Positions 33,586 to 41,991 of a stretch of DNA of 52,265 nucleotides are shown here, piece after piece. Position numbers and translations under genes: made by a program. The DNA is from an uncultured Bacilli bacterium (lineage in GTDB: Bacteria > Bacillota_I > Bacilli_A > RF39 > UBA660): positions 1 to 52,265 of the forward strand of contig CALVVV010000001.1 of assembly GCA_944363995.1 (NCBI GenBank), in the 5' to 3' direction. The notes under the pieces are model-generated. The model ran no database searches. It saw nothing but the letters and a program-made list of their open reading frames with translations, and had not been told where the DNA came from. Position 1 is the stretch's first letter, and the number at the start of each line of letters is the position of its first letter.

Positions 33586-35603
33586 TCTTTAATTTCCTCT
33601 TTATTATTTCGCATATCTAAAGTTGCTTCATTAATAGCATCATCAATTGTTTTTATTGCATCATTAATCATACTATATCCAATAGCAGCTCCAAAACCAT
33701 GTTTCAATTCTTTCAATTCTTTTCCTAATTTTCGCATATAAGTTATAACTTGTTTTTCTTCATAACCAACTAAATAAATCAAAAATTCATTACCATTAGT
33801 TCTAATAATTTCGCTATTCTCCATTTGATTAACAATTAAAATATTAGCAGCTTGTCTGATTACTTCGTCACCTTCATTATGACCATAATTATCATTAATA
33901 TATGCCACATTATTTAAATCAACGATAATAATAGTTTGTGGATAAATGTCGCTATTATCCCATTTTTCTATTGAAATATTTAAATAGTTTCTATTTTTTA
34001 ATGATGTTAAAACATCAATATATCGTAATTTATCTTCTTTTGATAAATTAATTACTTTCTTTTTTGGCTTTAATTTAATGGTGGCTAAAACAATTAATAA
34101 AATACCAACAATACTACCTAAAATTACCGCAATATTTTTTAAAATAATTGGTGTTTTATTAATTAATAATAATTCTTCTAAGCCAGCCGTAATAAAATTT
34201 TGATTATCATTAAATCTAATATAAAAATCTAAAAATTCATTAAAGATTTTATTATCTGATATATCTCTAAATATGAAAGAAGCATTTTCAATGTTAAATT
34301 GATAAGAAATAATATAATCTTTTAAATCATTAGCATAATAATTATAATTATAAACATCTAAAGCAATAACACTTTCATTATTAACACTATCTATTAATTG
34401 TTTTAAGTTAGGATAAGTTTTAATAGAAATATCATTATTAGTAAAATATTGCGCTATTTTGCTATTCTCTAAACAAGAAACTGTTTTTAATGATTTAATT
34501 GAATTAATAATATCTTTATTAGAAGAATGTTTTAAAATCATCAAATTATTTTCATAAACTGGAACTGTTTTATAAATATCTAAAGCATAATCAACATCAT
34601 TATTGATGCCATAAAATAAATCAATTTGATTACTGTTAAAGGCATTTATTAAATCAGTAATATTATTATACTCACGATAAGAAATTTCTGCTCCTGTTAA
34701 TTTAGAAAATCCTGATAATAATTGGTAATTAATACCAGCTAATTTATTTTCTAGTAAGGTATCATAAGGAGCATTTTCAATAAATCCATAAATATAACGT
34801 TTACTTCGAAATTTAACAGTTTCTTCATCATTAATTGCTTTAAAATTTAAATAATTTTTAGATAAGTATTTATTATATAATTCACTATAATTTGAATTAG
34901 ACCATTTATTAAAATATTTGGTTAAAATTGCATTTAATCGTTCAGTAGAACCTAAAGATAAAACATAATATTTTTTATAATCACTTATATTATAAGCAAT
35001 TTTATAATTATTATCTATTAATTGTTTTAAATTAGTTGTTTTCAATAACACAATTGCATCCAATTCTGTCGTTTCATTGTTAAATTCATTAATTAATTCT
35101 TCATTGCTTGCATATGTTTTATAACTAACAGAAGCATTATGTAAATAATTATTAATATTATTTAAATTTTCATTTAAAACCCCAATCACTAAATCTTTTA
35201 AATCAGTAATATTTAAAAATGTTTTTTCTTTAGTAACAATAACATAATTATCTTCATATATCAAAATTTGATTATCTTCTAAATTATCAACTAATTTAAA
35301 AGCATATTCCGTTTTTGTTTCTTCACCCAATTGATAAGATATTTTATTGAATGATAAATTAGTTTCTTTATTTAACGAATTTAAAAAATCAACTATAATT
35401 CCTTCACCATTATAAGTTAATATAGGTATACCATCAATAATTGACATATCAATAACATTATTTTTATTATTTTCAATCCATTGCTTTTCAAATAAATTTA
35501 AAGATGTAACTTTATCTTCTTGTGTTAAAAAATGATATATAAACAAACTACCGATTAATATAAAAATAATTATTAATCCAATTATTATTTTTTTATTCTT
35601 CAT
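33582..35603 (-). CDS. GGDEF-like membrane protein with tandem SBP_bac_3-like sensors
   Basis: 673 residues from ATG 35603 (GGGTGATTTGG upstream), overlapping the preceding gene by 11 bp. A membrane helix (about 5-25) is followed by two periplasmic-binding-protein-like domains (about 45-250 and 265-480) seen by motifs such as GINYQLLSGFSKLTGAEI, a second helix (about 497-520) and a GGDEF domain (about 540-670). The domain has DVLTSLKNRNYL, DLNNVAYINDNYGHNEGD, but the active-site signature is RTNGNEF where RxGG(D/E)EF is expected, so diguanylate cyclase activity is doubtful; it may sense GTP or act as a structural relic. Extracellular amino acids are the likely ligands for this sensor type. 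Confidence 0.85.
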   Translation of the reverse strand: MKNKKIIIGLIIIFILIGSLFIYHFLTQEDKVTSLNLFEKQWIENNKNNVIDMSIIDGIPILTYNGEGIIVDFLNSLNKETNLSFNKISYQLGEETKTEYAFKLVDNLEDNQILIYEDNYVIVTKEKTFLNITDLKDLVIGVLNENLNNINNYLHNASVSYKTYASNEELINEFNNETTELDAIVLLKTTNLKQLIDNNYKIAYNISDYKKYYVLSLGSTERLNAILTKYFNKWSNSNYSELYNKYLSKNYLNFKAINDEETVKFRSKRYIYGFIENAPYDTLLENKLAGINYQLLSGFSKLTGAEISYREYNNITDLINAFNSNQIDLFYGINNDVDYALDIYKTVPVYENNLMILKHSSNKDIINSIKSLKTVSCLENSKIAQYFTNNDISIKTYPNLKQLIDSVNNESVIALDVYNYNYYANDLKDYIISYQFNIENASFIFRDISDNKIFNEFLDFYIRFNDNQNFITAGLEELLLINKTPIILKNIAVILGSIVGILLIVLATIKLKPKKKVINLSKEDKLRYIDVLTSLKNRNYLNISIEKWDNSDIYPQTIIIVDLNNVAYINDNYGHNEGDEVIRQAANILIVNQMENSEIIRTNGNEFLIYLVGYEEKQVITYMRKLGKELKELKHGFGAAIGYSMINDAIKTIDDAINEATLDMRNNKEEIKD

Positions 35604-36066
35604 CCAAATCACCCGAAACATTGCCAACCCAACTAAATTCTGTTGCATTTTTTGAATGGTAACCAATTAAAGGATAATTGCTGTTTTTTTCTGTTTTTTC
35701 AGTAAAATAAACTTCGATGTCATAAAAAGCAATAACTTTTGTACTTAAGTTATTTAAAATTATTGAAGTTAAGTCCTTAGCTTTTTCTAATTTTGTATCA
35801 GCTTTAACATCAATAAAAAATTTCATTATAGTTACATTAGTTGAATAACTTATTTCTTCAACTAAATCAGTAGCAATTATTTCTTTTTTTATTTTTTCAA
35901 TTACAGCATTATCAATCAGAGGAGCATTATCTAAACGATTACCATATACACTCTTACTATTACTAGGATAAAACATTCTATATACCGCTAAAAAAGCTAA
36001 TATAAACAATACTAAACATATTAAAGTAACCACAACAACACTTTTATGTTTCTTTAAAAATTCCAT
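35593..36066 (-). CDS. small membrane-anchored protein, unknown
   Basis: 157 residues. A single N-terminal membrane helix (about 10-31, after MEFLKKHKS) and an extracellular mixed alpha/beta domain of about 110 residues ending in LDEE. No family is recognised. It has a strong promoter of its own and heads the operon unknown-GGDEF-yihY, with overlaps between all three. Possible accessory or sensor subunit of the GGDEF protein; this is only inferred from overlap. Confidence 0.75.
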   Translation of the reverse strand: MEFLKKHKSVVVVTLICLVLFILAFLAVYRMFYPSNSKSVYGNRLDNAPLIDNAVIEKIKKEIIATDLVEEISYSTNVTIMKFFIDVKADTKLEKAKDLTSIILNNLSTKVIAFYDIEVYFTEKTEKNSNYPLIGYHSKNATEFSWVGNVSGDLDEE

Positions 36067-36087
36067 ACCTTCACTCCTAACAATAAT

Positions 36088-36116
36088 ATTATACTATAAA
36101 TATTTATATTTATCAA
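36088..36116 (-). promoter_or_regulatory. promoter of the unknown-GGDEF-yihY operon
   Basis: Minus strand TTGATA (36116-36111), 17-bp spacer, TATAAT (36093-36088). Confidence 0.7.
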
Positions 36117-36124
36117 TTAATAAT

Positions 36125-36152
36125 TTGCATACTTCATTAAAAGTGCTATAAT
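36125..36152 (+). promoter_or_regulatory. promoter of the lipoprotein gene
   Basis: TTGCAT (36125-36130), 16-bp spacer, TATAAT (36147-36152); divergent from the promoter at 36088-36116, -35 boxes only 8 bp apart. Confidence 0.7.
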
Positions 36153-36169
36153 ATTAAACGAGGTGAATT

Positions 36170-36973
36170 ATGAAATTTAATATTATAAATAAAAAGAAAA
36201 TTATAGCTGTTATTTTATCAGGATTTGTTTTGATTAATTTAAATGGCTGTTCAAACACAGATGAAAATTTAAAAAATGATTCTAATAGTAATTATGAAGA
36301 AACTAATTATTCAAATAAAAAAGAAAATCCGCAAATTATCATTGAACAAAGTCAAGAAGAAAATAATAATCAAGGAGAATCTTCAAATATAGAAGAAAAT
36401 TCTAAGCCATCTGAATCAAATATAAAACCTAGCTTAGAATTTGAAACTGATAATGACAAATTTACAGAAGTTGACAAAGAAGCTATTGAATTTTTTAATA
36501 ATTTACAAGATGAAGTTAATAACTTTTTAAATAGTGAAGATGTCAATAATACTAAAGATAAAGCCAAAGGTGTTTTTATTACTATTGTTGACTTTATATT
36601 TTATGATAGTGAAATAGATGGTATCACTTTTGATCAATTAACTGATAATGGTAAACAAAAAATCTTAGAAATTGCACATAATATTGATATAAAAATCGAA
36701 AATAAATTTCCAAATTATAAGGATACTATTGCCACAAATACCAAAAAAGCTTTTAATAAAGCAAGTGAATTAATAAAAGAAGGAGCTAGTAATTTTAAAA
36801 ATTTTGCTAAAGATAAATTGGGAGAAGAAAATTATAATGCTATTAGTGAAGCTAAAGACGAATTTGTTGAATATACTAAGGAAGCTATTGATTTTATTGG
36901 AGATATTGGTAATGATTTATTGGATAGTGGTAAAAATTATATAAAAAATTGGTATGAAAATTTTAGAAATTGA
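36170..36973 (+). CDS. lipoprotein with helical C-terminal domain
   Basis: 267 residues. The signal sequence ends in the lipobox LNGC (Cys about residue 27), so it should be lipid-anchored to the outer face of the membrane. A Ser/Asn/Glu-rich linker (about 28-95, mostly charged) is followed by helical repeats rich in Ala, Lys and Glu (KAFNKASELIKEGASNFKNFAKDK, about 195-260), resembling other LEA- or apolipoprotein-like helical stalks. No enzyme motif. The gene ends in a hairpin shared with the convergent pduL. Function unknown. Confidence 0.85.
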   Translation: MKFNIINKKKIIAVILSGFVLINLNGCSNTDENLKNDSNSNYEETNYSNKKENPQIIIEQSQEENNNQGESSNIEENSKPSESNIKPSLEFETDNDKFTEVDKEAIEFFNNLQDEVNNFLNSEDVNNTKDKAKGVFITIVDFIFYDSEIDGITFDQLTDNGKQKILEIAHNIDIKIENKFPNYKDTIATNTKKAFNKASELIKEGASNFKNFAKDKLGEENYNAISEAKDEFVEYTKEAIDFIGDIGNDLLDSGKNYIKNWYENFRN

Positions 36974-36985
36974 TACCAATTTTTT
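36943..36985. terminator. bidirectional terminator between lipoprotein and pduL genes
   Basis: Perfect 13-bp stem AAAAAATTGGTAT (36943-36955)/ATACCAATTTTTT (36973-36985); A and T tracts on both sides. Confidence 0.8.
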
Positions 36986-37532
36986 ATTTTATTATTTCTA
37001 CTTCATCACCATTTTTTAACAAAAATGCATTGGCATCATCTGTATCTAAATGGATTTCAAAATAAGCTTCTTCACTTGCTTTAACATTAACTTCAATAAC
37101 TCCTGGTTTAATTCCACCTACTTTGACTAATATTTTATCTGGCATATTATATTTTTCTTTATCTTGATTAGTTATATGTAAATGTCTATCAGCAATAATA
37201 CAACCATTAGTTTTTATACTACCATTAGGTCCAATGATCGTAACTACTTCACTATTTTCTAAATCACCAGATGTTCTAACAGGCGGATTTAAGCCTAATT
37301 TATAGGCATCTGTTTTAGATATTTCAATTTGCGTATAATTTCTAACTGGTCCTAAAACTCTTACATTGTTTATTTCTGATTTGTCCGTTTTAATTGTTAC
37401 TAATTCATTAGAAGCAAATTGTCCTGGTTGATTTATTTTGTTTTTAATTGTTAATTCTTTACCAAATAAAATATCCAAATCACTTTGTTTTAAATGAACA
37501 TGACGATTAGATATTCCTACTTTTACTTTCAT
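36984..37532 (-). CDS. pduL: phosphate propanoyltransferase PduL
   Basis: 182 residues from ATG 37532 (GGTGATTAAA upstream). Metal-site motifs ISNRHVHL (near the N-terminus) and ADRHLHIT, and the twin half-barrel repeats (GPVRNYTQIEIS, KVGGIKPGVIEVN) identify PduL, which exchanges acyl-CoA and phosphate to make acyl phosphate. In Salmonella it acts in the propanediol microcompartment, but no microcompartment genes are near, and in many fermenters it replaces Pta as the phosphotransacetylase feeding AckA and ATP formation. This is the more likely role here. Confidence 0.92.
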   Translation of the reverse strand: MKVKVGISNRHVHLKQSDLDILFGKELTIKNKINQPGQFASNELVTIKTDKSEINNVRVLGPVRNYTQIEISKTDAYKLGLNPPVRTSGDLENSEVVTIIGPNGSIKTNGCIIADRHLHITNQDKEKYNMPDKILVKVGGIKPGVIEVNVKASEEAYFEIHLDTDDANAFLLKNGDEVEIIK

Positions 37533-37603
37533 TTTAATCACCACTACAATTGTATCATATTTTATAATTTTTTTTAATATATTTTAGATGAAAGGAGAAT
37601 TTT

Positions 37604-37951
37604 ATGAATTATTATTCATACGGACAAAATTTTAATAATCCAACTTTACGACCTACACCACCAGGAAATACTAATTATCAGCAAATGGCTTTATCTGCTG
37701 AACAATCATACATTGAAAATATTTTGCGATTAAATAAAGGAAAAAAAGTTAGAATTCATCAAACATTTCCTGATTCTAATGAATGGCGTGATTTAGAGTT
37801 TACTGGTATTATTGAACAATCAGGAAGAGATCATATTATTTTAAGTGATCCTGCTAATGGTATATGGCAAATGCTTTTAATGATATATGTTGATTATATA
37901 TCTTTCGATGAGCCTATCAATTATGATCCAGAATTTTATCCAAACAATTGA
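37604..37951 (+). CDS. GerQ-like spore coat protein
   Basis: 115 residues with AAAGGAG before the ATG. The C-terminal two thirds match the GerQ pattern closely: QSYIENILRLNKGKKVRIH, EWRDLEFTGIIEQSGRDHIIL and SDPANGIWQMLLMIYVDYI, ending in FDEPI. N-terminus is Asn/Pro/Tyr-rich, as usual for coat proteins. In B. subtilis GerQ is crosslinked in the coat by transglutaminase and keeps the lytic enzyme CwlJ there. Together with yabP/yabQ nearby it implies sporulation, or a recent loss of it. No cwlJ homologue is in the window. Confidence 0.88.
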   Translation: MNYYSYGQNFNNPTLRPTPPGNTNYQQMALSAEQSYIENILRLNKGKKVRIHQTFPDSNEWRDLEFTGIIEQSGRDHIILSDPANGIWQMLLMIYVDYISFDEPINYDPEFYPNN

Positions 37952-37976
37952 TATTTAAAAAAATTTTTGCTATAAT
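37948..37976 (+). promoter_or_regulatory. strong promoter of the lemA-like gene
   Basis: TTGATA (37948-37953), 17-bp spacer with an extended TG at 37968-37969, TATAAT (37971-37976). The -35 overlaps the gerQ stop codon. Confidence 0.75.
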
Positions 37977-37993
37977 TGATATGGTGAATGTCA

Positions 37994-38533
37994 ATGATAA
38001 TTTTTATAATAGTTGTTTTAATTGCTTTATGCCTAATTTTAATATGGTATAGCAATACATATAATAAATTTCAAGGTTTAATAATTAGAATAAATGAAGT
38101 TGAAGCTAATATAGATACAGTATTAAGAAAAAGATTTGATTTATTGAATAAATCGATTAATATCATCAAAGGTAATATTGATACCGAAGAAGAAGTTTTA
38201 GAATTAATAGTTAAATTAAGAAGCCGCAAAATTTCTAATTTTGATTTAGACCGTCAATTATATGAAGCAATAAATGAATTTAACTATTATAAAGATAACT
38301 ATCCTTTATTAGCAGAAAGTGAAGCATTGTTAAAAATTGATTTGTCTTTAAATGAAAGTGAACATGAAATAATAGCTTTACGAAAGTATTACAATGATAT
38401 CATTACTGATTATAACAAAATGATAAGAAAATTACCAAGTAATCTAGTAGCAATGTTATTAAAATATAAAGAAAGAACTTATTATGATGGAAAGAATATG
38501 AATGATGATATTAAAAATGATTTTAAATTATAA
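37994..38533 (+). CDS. LemA-family protein
   Basis: About 179 residues from ATG 37994, six bases after GGTGA; ATG 37988 leaves no spacing. N-terminal membrane helix (about 3-20), then the helical LemA domain: YNKFQGLIIRINEVEANIDTVLRKRFDLL, EFNYYKDNYP and IIALRKYYND. LemA proteins are membrane-bound with the bulk outside in Bacillota, of unknown biochemical role. Ends in a bidirectional terminator shared with divIC. Confidence 0.88.
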   Translation: MIIFIIVVLIALCLILIWYSNTYNKFQGLIIRINEVEANIDTVLRKRFDLLNKSINIIKGNIDTEEEVLELIVKLRSRKISNFDLDRQLYEAINEFNYYKDNYPLLAESEALLKIDLSLNESEHEIIALRKYYNDIITDYNKMIRKLPSNLVAMLLKYKERTYYDGKNMNDDIKNDFKL

Positions 38534-38564
38534 AAACAGTTCCAAAAATTAGAACTGTTTTTTT
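38532..38564. terminator. bidirectional terminator between lemA-like and divIC-like genes
   Basis: Stem AAAAACAGTTC (38532-38542)/GAACTGTTTTT (38552-38562), T run on both strands. Confidence 0.85.
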
Positions 38565-38968
38565 AAATTATTTTTTTTATTATATCTTATAAATATAAGC
38601 ATTAAAAGCAAAATACTAACTCCACATATGCTTATAATATAAATTAATTGATTATTCGATTGCACCATAGTCGGATTTTTTTCTTCAGTATCTATTTTAA
38701 TTATATATTCACCATCTGCGGAATACAAAAAATTTTCTTTAGCATACCTTGCTACATATTCAGGATCATTTAATTTTTCAATTTCTATTTTTAAATTGGC
38801 TTTTTCATCTTGTAAAGATATTAACTCATTTTTTAAATCATTTTCTTCTTTTTTTAAATAAAAATAATTATATGAATATGAAAAAAGAATAACAAAAAAA
38901 TAAGCTATTGCAATAATAGAAGGAATTCCTAATAATATAAATCTTCTTTTTGACTTTTTTTTCATCAT
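38549..38968 (-). CDS. DivIC/FtsB-like septum protein with an extra C-terminal helix
   Basis: 139 residues. N-terminal membrane helix (about 10-32), coiled coil (YLKKEENDLKNELISLQDEKANLKIEIEKL) and then NDPEYVARYAKENFLYSADGEYIIK, the clear FtsB/DivIC extracellular motif. In B. subtilis DivIC assembles the divisome with FtsL and DivIB. Unusually, after about residue 100 a second membrane helix follows (LIYIISICGVSILLLMLIFI) with a charged tail. Order yabP-yabQ-divIC matches B. subtilis. Confidence 0.85.
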   Translation of the reverse strand: MMKKKSKRRFILLGIPSIIAIAYFFVILFSYSYNYFYLKKEENDLKNELISLQDEKANLKIEIEKLNDPEYVARYAKENFLYSADGEYIIKIDTEEKNPTMVQSNNQLIYIISICGVSILLLMLIFIRYNKKNNLKKQF

Positions 38969-38993
38969 TATTACTCTCCTACTTAAGATTATA

Positions 38994-39275
38994 TCATTTT
39001 TTTAGTAATAATACAATTTTTTTTACTAATCTTTTTAAACAATTTTCTAAAATAAAACCAATAGTAAAAGCAAATATATAAAAAGGATGAATAATAGCAT
39101 TATTTAATTTTAATAAAATAATAAAGTATAACAAAGCACTTATTATCACAAATAAAAATGTTAATAATATATTAAATAATTTGTTTTTATAAATTATTGT
39201 TATTAAAAATGTAAAAACAATACCAAAAGCAATCGAAAAAATAGATGTTATTATTTGAATATTTAAATTCATCAT
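38994..39275 (-). CDS. yabQ: YabQ-like spore cortex membrane protein
   Basis: 93 residues with four hydrophobic stretches (about 5-27, 33-52, 58-70, 67-78). It overlaps yabP by 4 bp (ATGA) and precedes divIC, exactly as yabQ does in B. subtilis, and the GIVFTF, LLYFIILLKLNNAI, HPFYIFAFTIGFI pattern is compatible with the short YabQ domain. Its identity rests on position, size and hydrophobicity; the motif match alone is weak. In B. subtilis YabQ is needed for cortex formation. Confidence 0.65.
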   Translation of the reverse strand: MMNLNIQIITSIFSIAFGIVFTFLITIIYKNKLFNILLTFLFVIISALLYFIILLKLNNAIIHPFYIFAFTIGFILENCLKRLVKKIVLLLKK

Positions 39276-39553
39276 TTAAACAATTTACTAAATACTCCTT
39301 CTTCTTTTTTGGAATTGTCAATATAAGTAAGACTTATAATTATTCCTTTTATGGAAACTGTTCCTTGATAAGTGTCTAATTTTATTATTTCTAATTCATT
39401 ACCTTTTATTGTTATATTACCCATCGTGGTTTCTAATAAAAATTCCTCATCATCGAAACTTTCTATTTTTTTTACGCCACTAATTATGATATTTTTTCGT
39501 TCATTAATTGTAATATTATGATTTAAATTAGTTATTGCATCAATCTTGTCCAT
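39272..39553 (-). CDS. yabP: YabP-like sporulation protein
   Basis: 93 residues. HNITINERKNIIISGVKKIESFDDEEFLLETTMGNI and then ITIKGNELEIIKLDTYQGTVSI follow the YabP/YqfC pattern: HxLxLExRxxLxITGVxxVxSFDxxxIxLxTxxGxLxIxG. In B. subtilis yabP is sporulation-specific (sigma-E regulon). It is the first gene of yabP-yabQ-divIC, with GGAGG before the ATG and a gap of about 55 bp after mraY. A sigma-E promoter was not recognised. Confidence 0.88.
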   Translation of the reverse strand: MDKIDAITNLNHNITINERKNIIISGVKKIESFDDEEFLLETTMGNITIKGNELEIIKLDTYQGTVSIKGIIISLTYIDNSKKEEGVFSKLFK

Positions 39554-39581
39554 GATTAGCCTCCTTTTATTAAAATATATG

Positions 39582-39610
39582 AAAAAAATATAACTTTTAT
39601 GTTATATTTT
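39582..39610 (-). terminator. terminator of mraY
   Basis: Stem AAAATATAAC (39585-39594)/GTTATATTTT (39601-39610), loop of 6, overlapping the mraY stop; T run on the minus strand. It separates mraY from yabP. Confidence 0.7.
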
Positions 39611-40598
39611 ATATCCAAACTCCCCATAATATAGCTAATGCTGCTAAGACAATACCAAAAAACCAAAACATCTTTACAATATCCAACTCTTGCCAACCAA
39701 GTTTTTCAAAATGATGATGAAGAGGAGTCATTAGAAATAATCTTTTTCCAGTAAATCTTACTGATAATCTTTGAATAATACATACCAAAGTTTCAATAAC
39801 AAAAACTCCCGCTACAACAATAAGTGTCAATTCGTGACTAGAAACAATCGAAACAGCTGCTAAAGTACCGCCTAAAGCTAAAGAACCAGTATCCCCCATA
39901 AAAACTTTTGCAGGATATGTATTAAAAAAGCAAAAAGCTATTAATGCACCAACAAGGATAAAACAAAAAACACCAATATCTTCATTTCCTTCAAGGCCTA
40001 TTGAAGCCCATGCAATCATACCAAAAGCTAAAAAGGCAATAGCCGACAAACCACCAGCTAAACCATCTAAACCATCAGTTAAATTAACAGCATTAGTAGT
40101 TGCCACTAACATAATTAATATAAGTAACCAATAAAACCAACCTAAATTTATTTCTAAACCAAATGTATAAACTTCCAAAATTGGTTCACGACCACCCATA
40201 CGAAATAAAAGGAAGAAGATTAAAGCAATAAATATTTGACCTATTATTTTTTGAAATTCACTTAATCCCACATTATTATGCCTTTTTATAATTAAATAAT
40301 CATCAATAAAACCAAGTAATGCATAGGCTAAAAAAACAAAAATTACAATTCCTAAATTATAAGTAAGTTCTAATTTATTCCATATCAATAAAATAATAAT
40401 AGAAACTATTGTGGGAATAATAAAAATTAATCCCCCCATAGTAGGTGTTCCATCTTTTTCTTTATGTTTACTTAAAAAAACACTAACAGTTTGCTTAATA
40501 TTCATTTTTTTTAATAATGGAATTAATAAAACTCCAAATATGATTGATAAAATGAATCCTATCATGAATGCTAAAACAGCTTTTGCTAATATTAACAC
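39609..40598 (-). CDS. mraY: phospho-N-acetylmuramoyl-pentapeptide-transferase MraY
   Basis: 329 residues, about ten membrane helices, GTG start behind AGGAG. Family motifs: KDGTPTMGG, LLGFIDDYL, TTNAVNLTDGLDGLA, FMGDTGSLALGG, and LMTPLHHHFEKLG. The enzyme moves phospho-MurNAc-pentapeptide onto undecaprenyl phosphate to make lipid I. The murE stop is 11 bp upstream; the two form an operon. Confidence 0.97.
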   Translation of the reverse strand: MLILAKAVLAFMIGFILSIIFGVLLIPLLKKMNIKQTVSVFLSKHKEKDGTPTMGGLIFIIPTIVSIIILLIWNKLELTYNLGIVIFVFLAYALLGFIDDYLIIKRHNNVGLSEFQKIIGQIFIALIFFLLFRMGGREPILEVYTFGLEINLGWFYWLLILIMLVATTNAVNLTDGLDGLAGGLSAIAFLAFGMIAWASIGLEGNEDIGVFCFILVGALIAFCFFNTYPAKVFMGDTGSLALGGTLAAVSIVSSHELTLIVVAGVFVIETLVCIIQRLSVRFTGKRLFLMTPLHHHFEKLGWQELDIVKMFWFFGIVLAALAILWGVWI

Positions 40599-40609
40599 AA
40601 CCTCATCTC

Positions 40610-41926
40610 CTATTTTATATTTTTCAAAATAACTTCTTTATCGTCAAAATGATATTTTATACCATTAATTAATTGATAATTTTCATGGCCTTTTCCAAGC
40701 ACTAATAGTATATCATTTTTCGTAAGCATTTGTATACCCTTTATAATAGCATTTTCTCTATTTAAAATAATTTCGTAATTAAATTTGTCAAGATTATGTA
40801 ACATATCACTAATAATATTATTAGGATTTTCACCACGTGGATTATCATTAGTTAAAATTACAAAATCACTATTATGACAAGCTATATTACTCATAATCGA
40901 CCTTTTAGCACTATCTCTATCACCACCGCAACCAATAATTGTTATAATGTGATTAGGGTTTAGCTCTTTGACTGAACTAATTATTTTTAAAACAGCATCA
41001 GGAGTATGCGCATAATCCACAATTAACAAATTATCATCTTTTCGAATAATGTCCATTCGTCCTTTTGGACACTCTAATTCACTTATAACACTTGTATCTA
41101 ATTTTAATTCAGATAATAATGCTATTACAACTAACATATTATATAAATTATGTTTCCCAATTAACTTCGATTTATAACTTATGTTGTTTACTTTAAAGCA
41201 ACTACCATTTAATGTTATTTGATAATCTGTTAAATAATAATCACTTTTTGATAACCCATAAGTTATACTATTATTTTTTAAAAAATAATCTTTATATTTA
41301 TCATCAATATTAACAAACGTTTTATCAGTTACATTATCAAATAATATTTGTTTTGCTTTAATATAATTTTCAATCGTTTTGTGATAATCTAAATGATCCA
41401 TAGTTATATTAGAAAATATTCCATAAGTAAATTTTAACTTATCTAACCTTTTCATATCTAAAGCATGACTACTACATTCCATAACTACATATTCAATATT
41501 TTTATTGGCGCATTCTAACAATAATTCATATATTTCTAAAATATCAGGAGTTGTATTGTTTAAATCTTTAATTTTTTTATCTAAATAGAAACCAATTGTT
41601 CCAATATAAGCACATTTTATATTTAATTTATTTAAAGCTTGATATATTAAAAAGCAAGTAGTTGTTTTACCATTAGTACCAGTCATACCAATTAATTTTA
41701 AATGTTTAATTTTATCATAATAAGTATTATATAAATATTCAACTAAATATGCATGAGTATCTTTAACTTTAATTGTTTCAACATCATAATTTCCTTCTTC
41801 CACAATTACTTTTGTGGCCCCTTTACTAATAGCATCTAATACATAATCATGACCATCATTAATCTTTCTTAATGCGATAAACGTATCGCCTTTTTCGATT
41901 TTTCGCGAATCATCTTTTATTTTCAA
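40610..41926 (-). CDS. murE: UDP-MurNAc-tripeptide synthetase MurE (DAP-type)
   Basis: 438 residues from TTG 41926, which has GGGTGA at 6 bp; the GTG at 41935 has no site. P-loop GMTGTNGKTTT, N-domain with GHDYVLDAISKGATK, central Mur motif DHLDYHKTIENYI (carbamylated-Lys region) and the C-domain DNPRGENPNN. The DNPR motif is that of enzymes adding meso-diaminopimelate; lysine-type MurE has D(D/N)P(N/A). MurE adds the third amino acid of the peptide stem. Operon with mraY. Confidence 0.93.
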   Translation of the reverse strand: MKIKDDSRKIEKGDTFIALRKINDGHDYVLDAISKGATKVIVEEGNYDVETIKVKDTHAYLVEYLYNTYYDKIKHLKLIGMTGTNGKTTTCFLIYQALNKLNIKCAYIGTIGFYLDKKIKDLNNTTPDILEIYELLLECANKNIEYVVMECSSHALDMKRLDKLKFTYGIFSNITMDHLDYHKTIENYIKAKQILFDNVTDKTFVNIDDKYKDYFLKNNSITYGLSKSDYYLTDYQITLNGSCFKVNNISYKSKLIGKHNLYNMLVVIALLSELKLDTSVISELECPKGRMDIIRKDDNLLIVDYAHTPDAVLKIISSVKELNPNHIITIIGCGGDRDSAKRSIMSNIACHNSDFVILTNDNPRGENPNNIISDMLHNLDKFNYEIILNRENAIIKGIQMLTKNDILLVLGKGHENYQLINGIKYHFDDKEVILKNIK

Positions 41927-41991
41927 TATAATCACCCATTATATAATATTCAATTTTAGGAAAAATGTGGTAAAATATAAGTGGTGAGATA

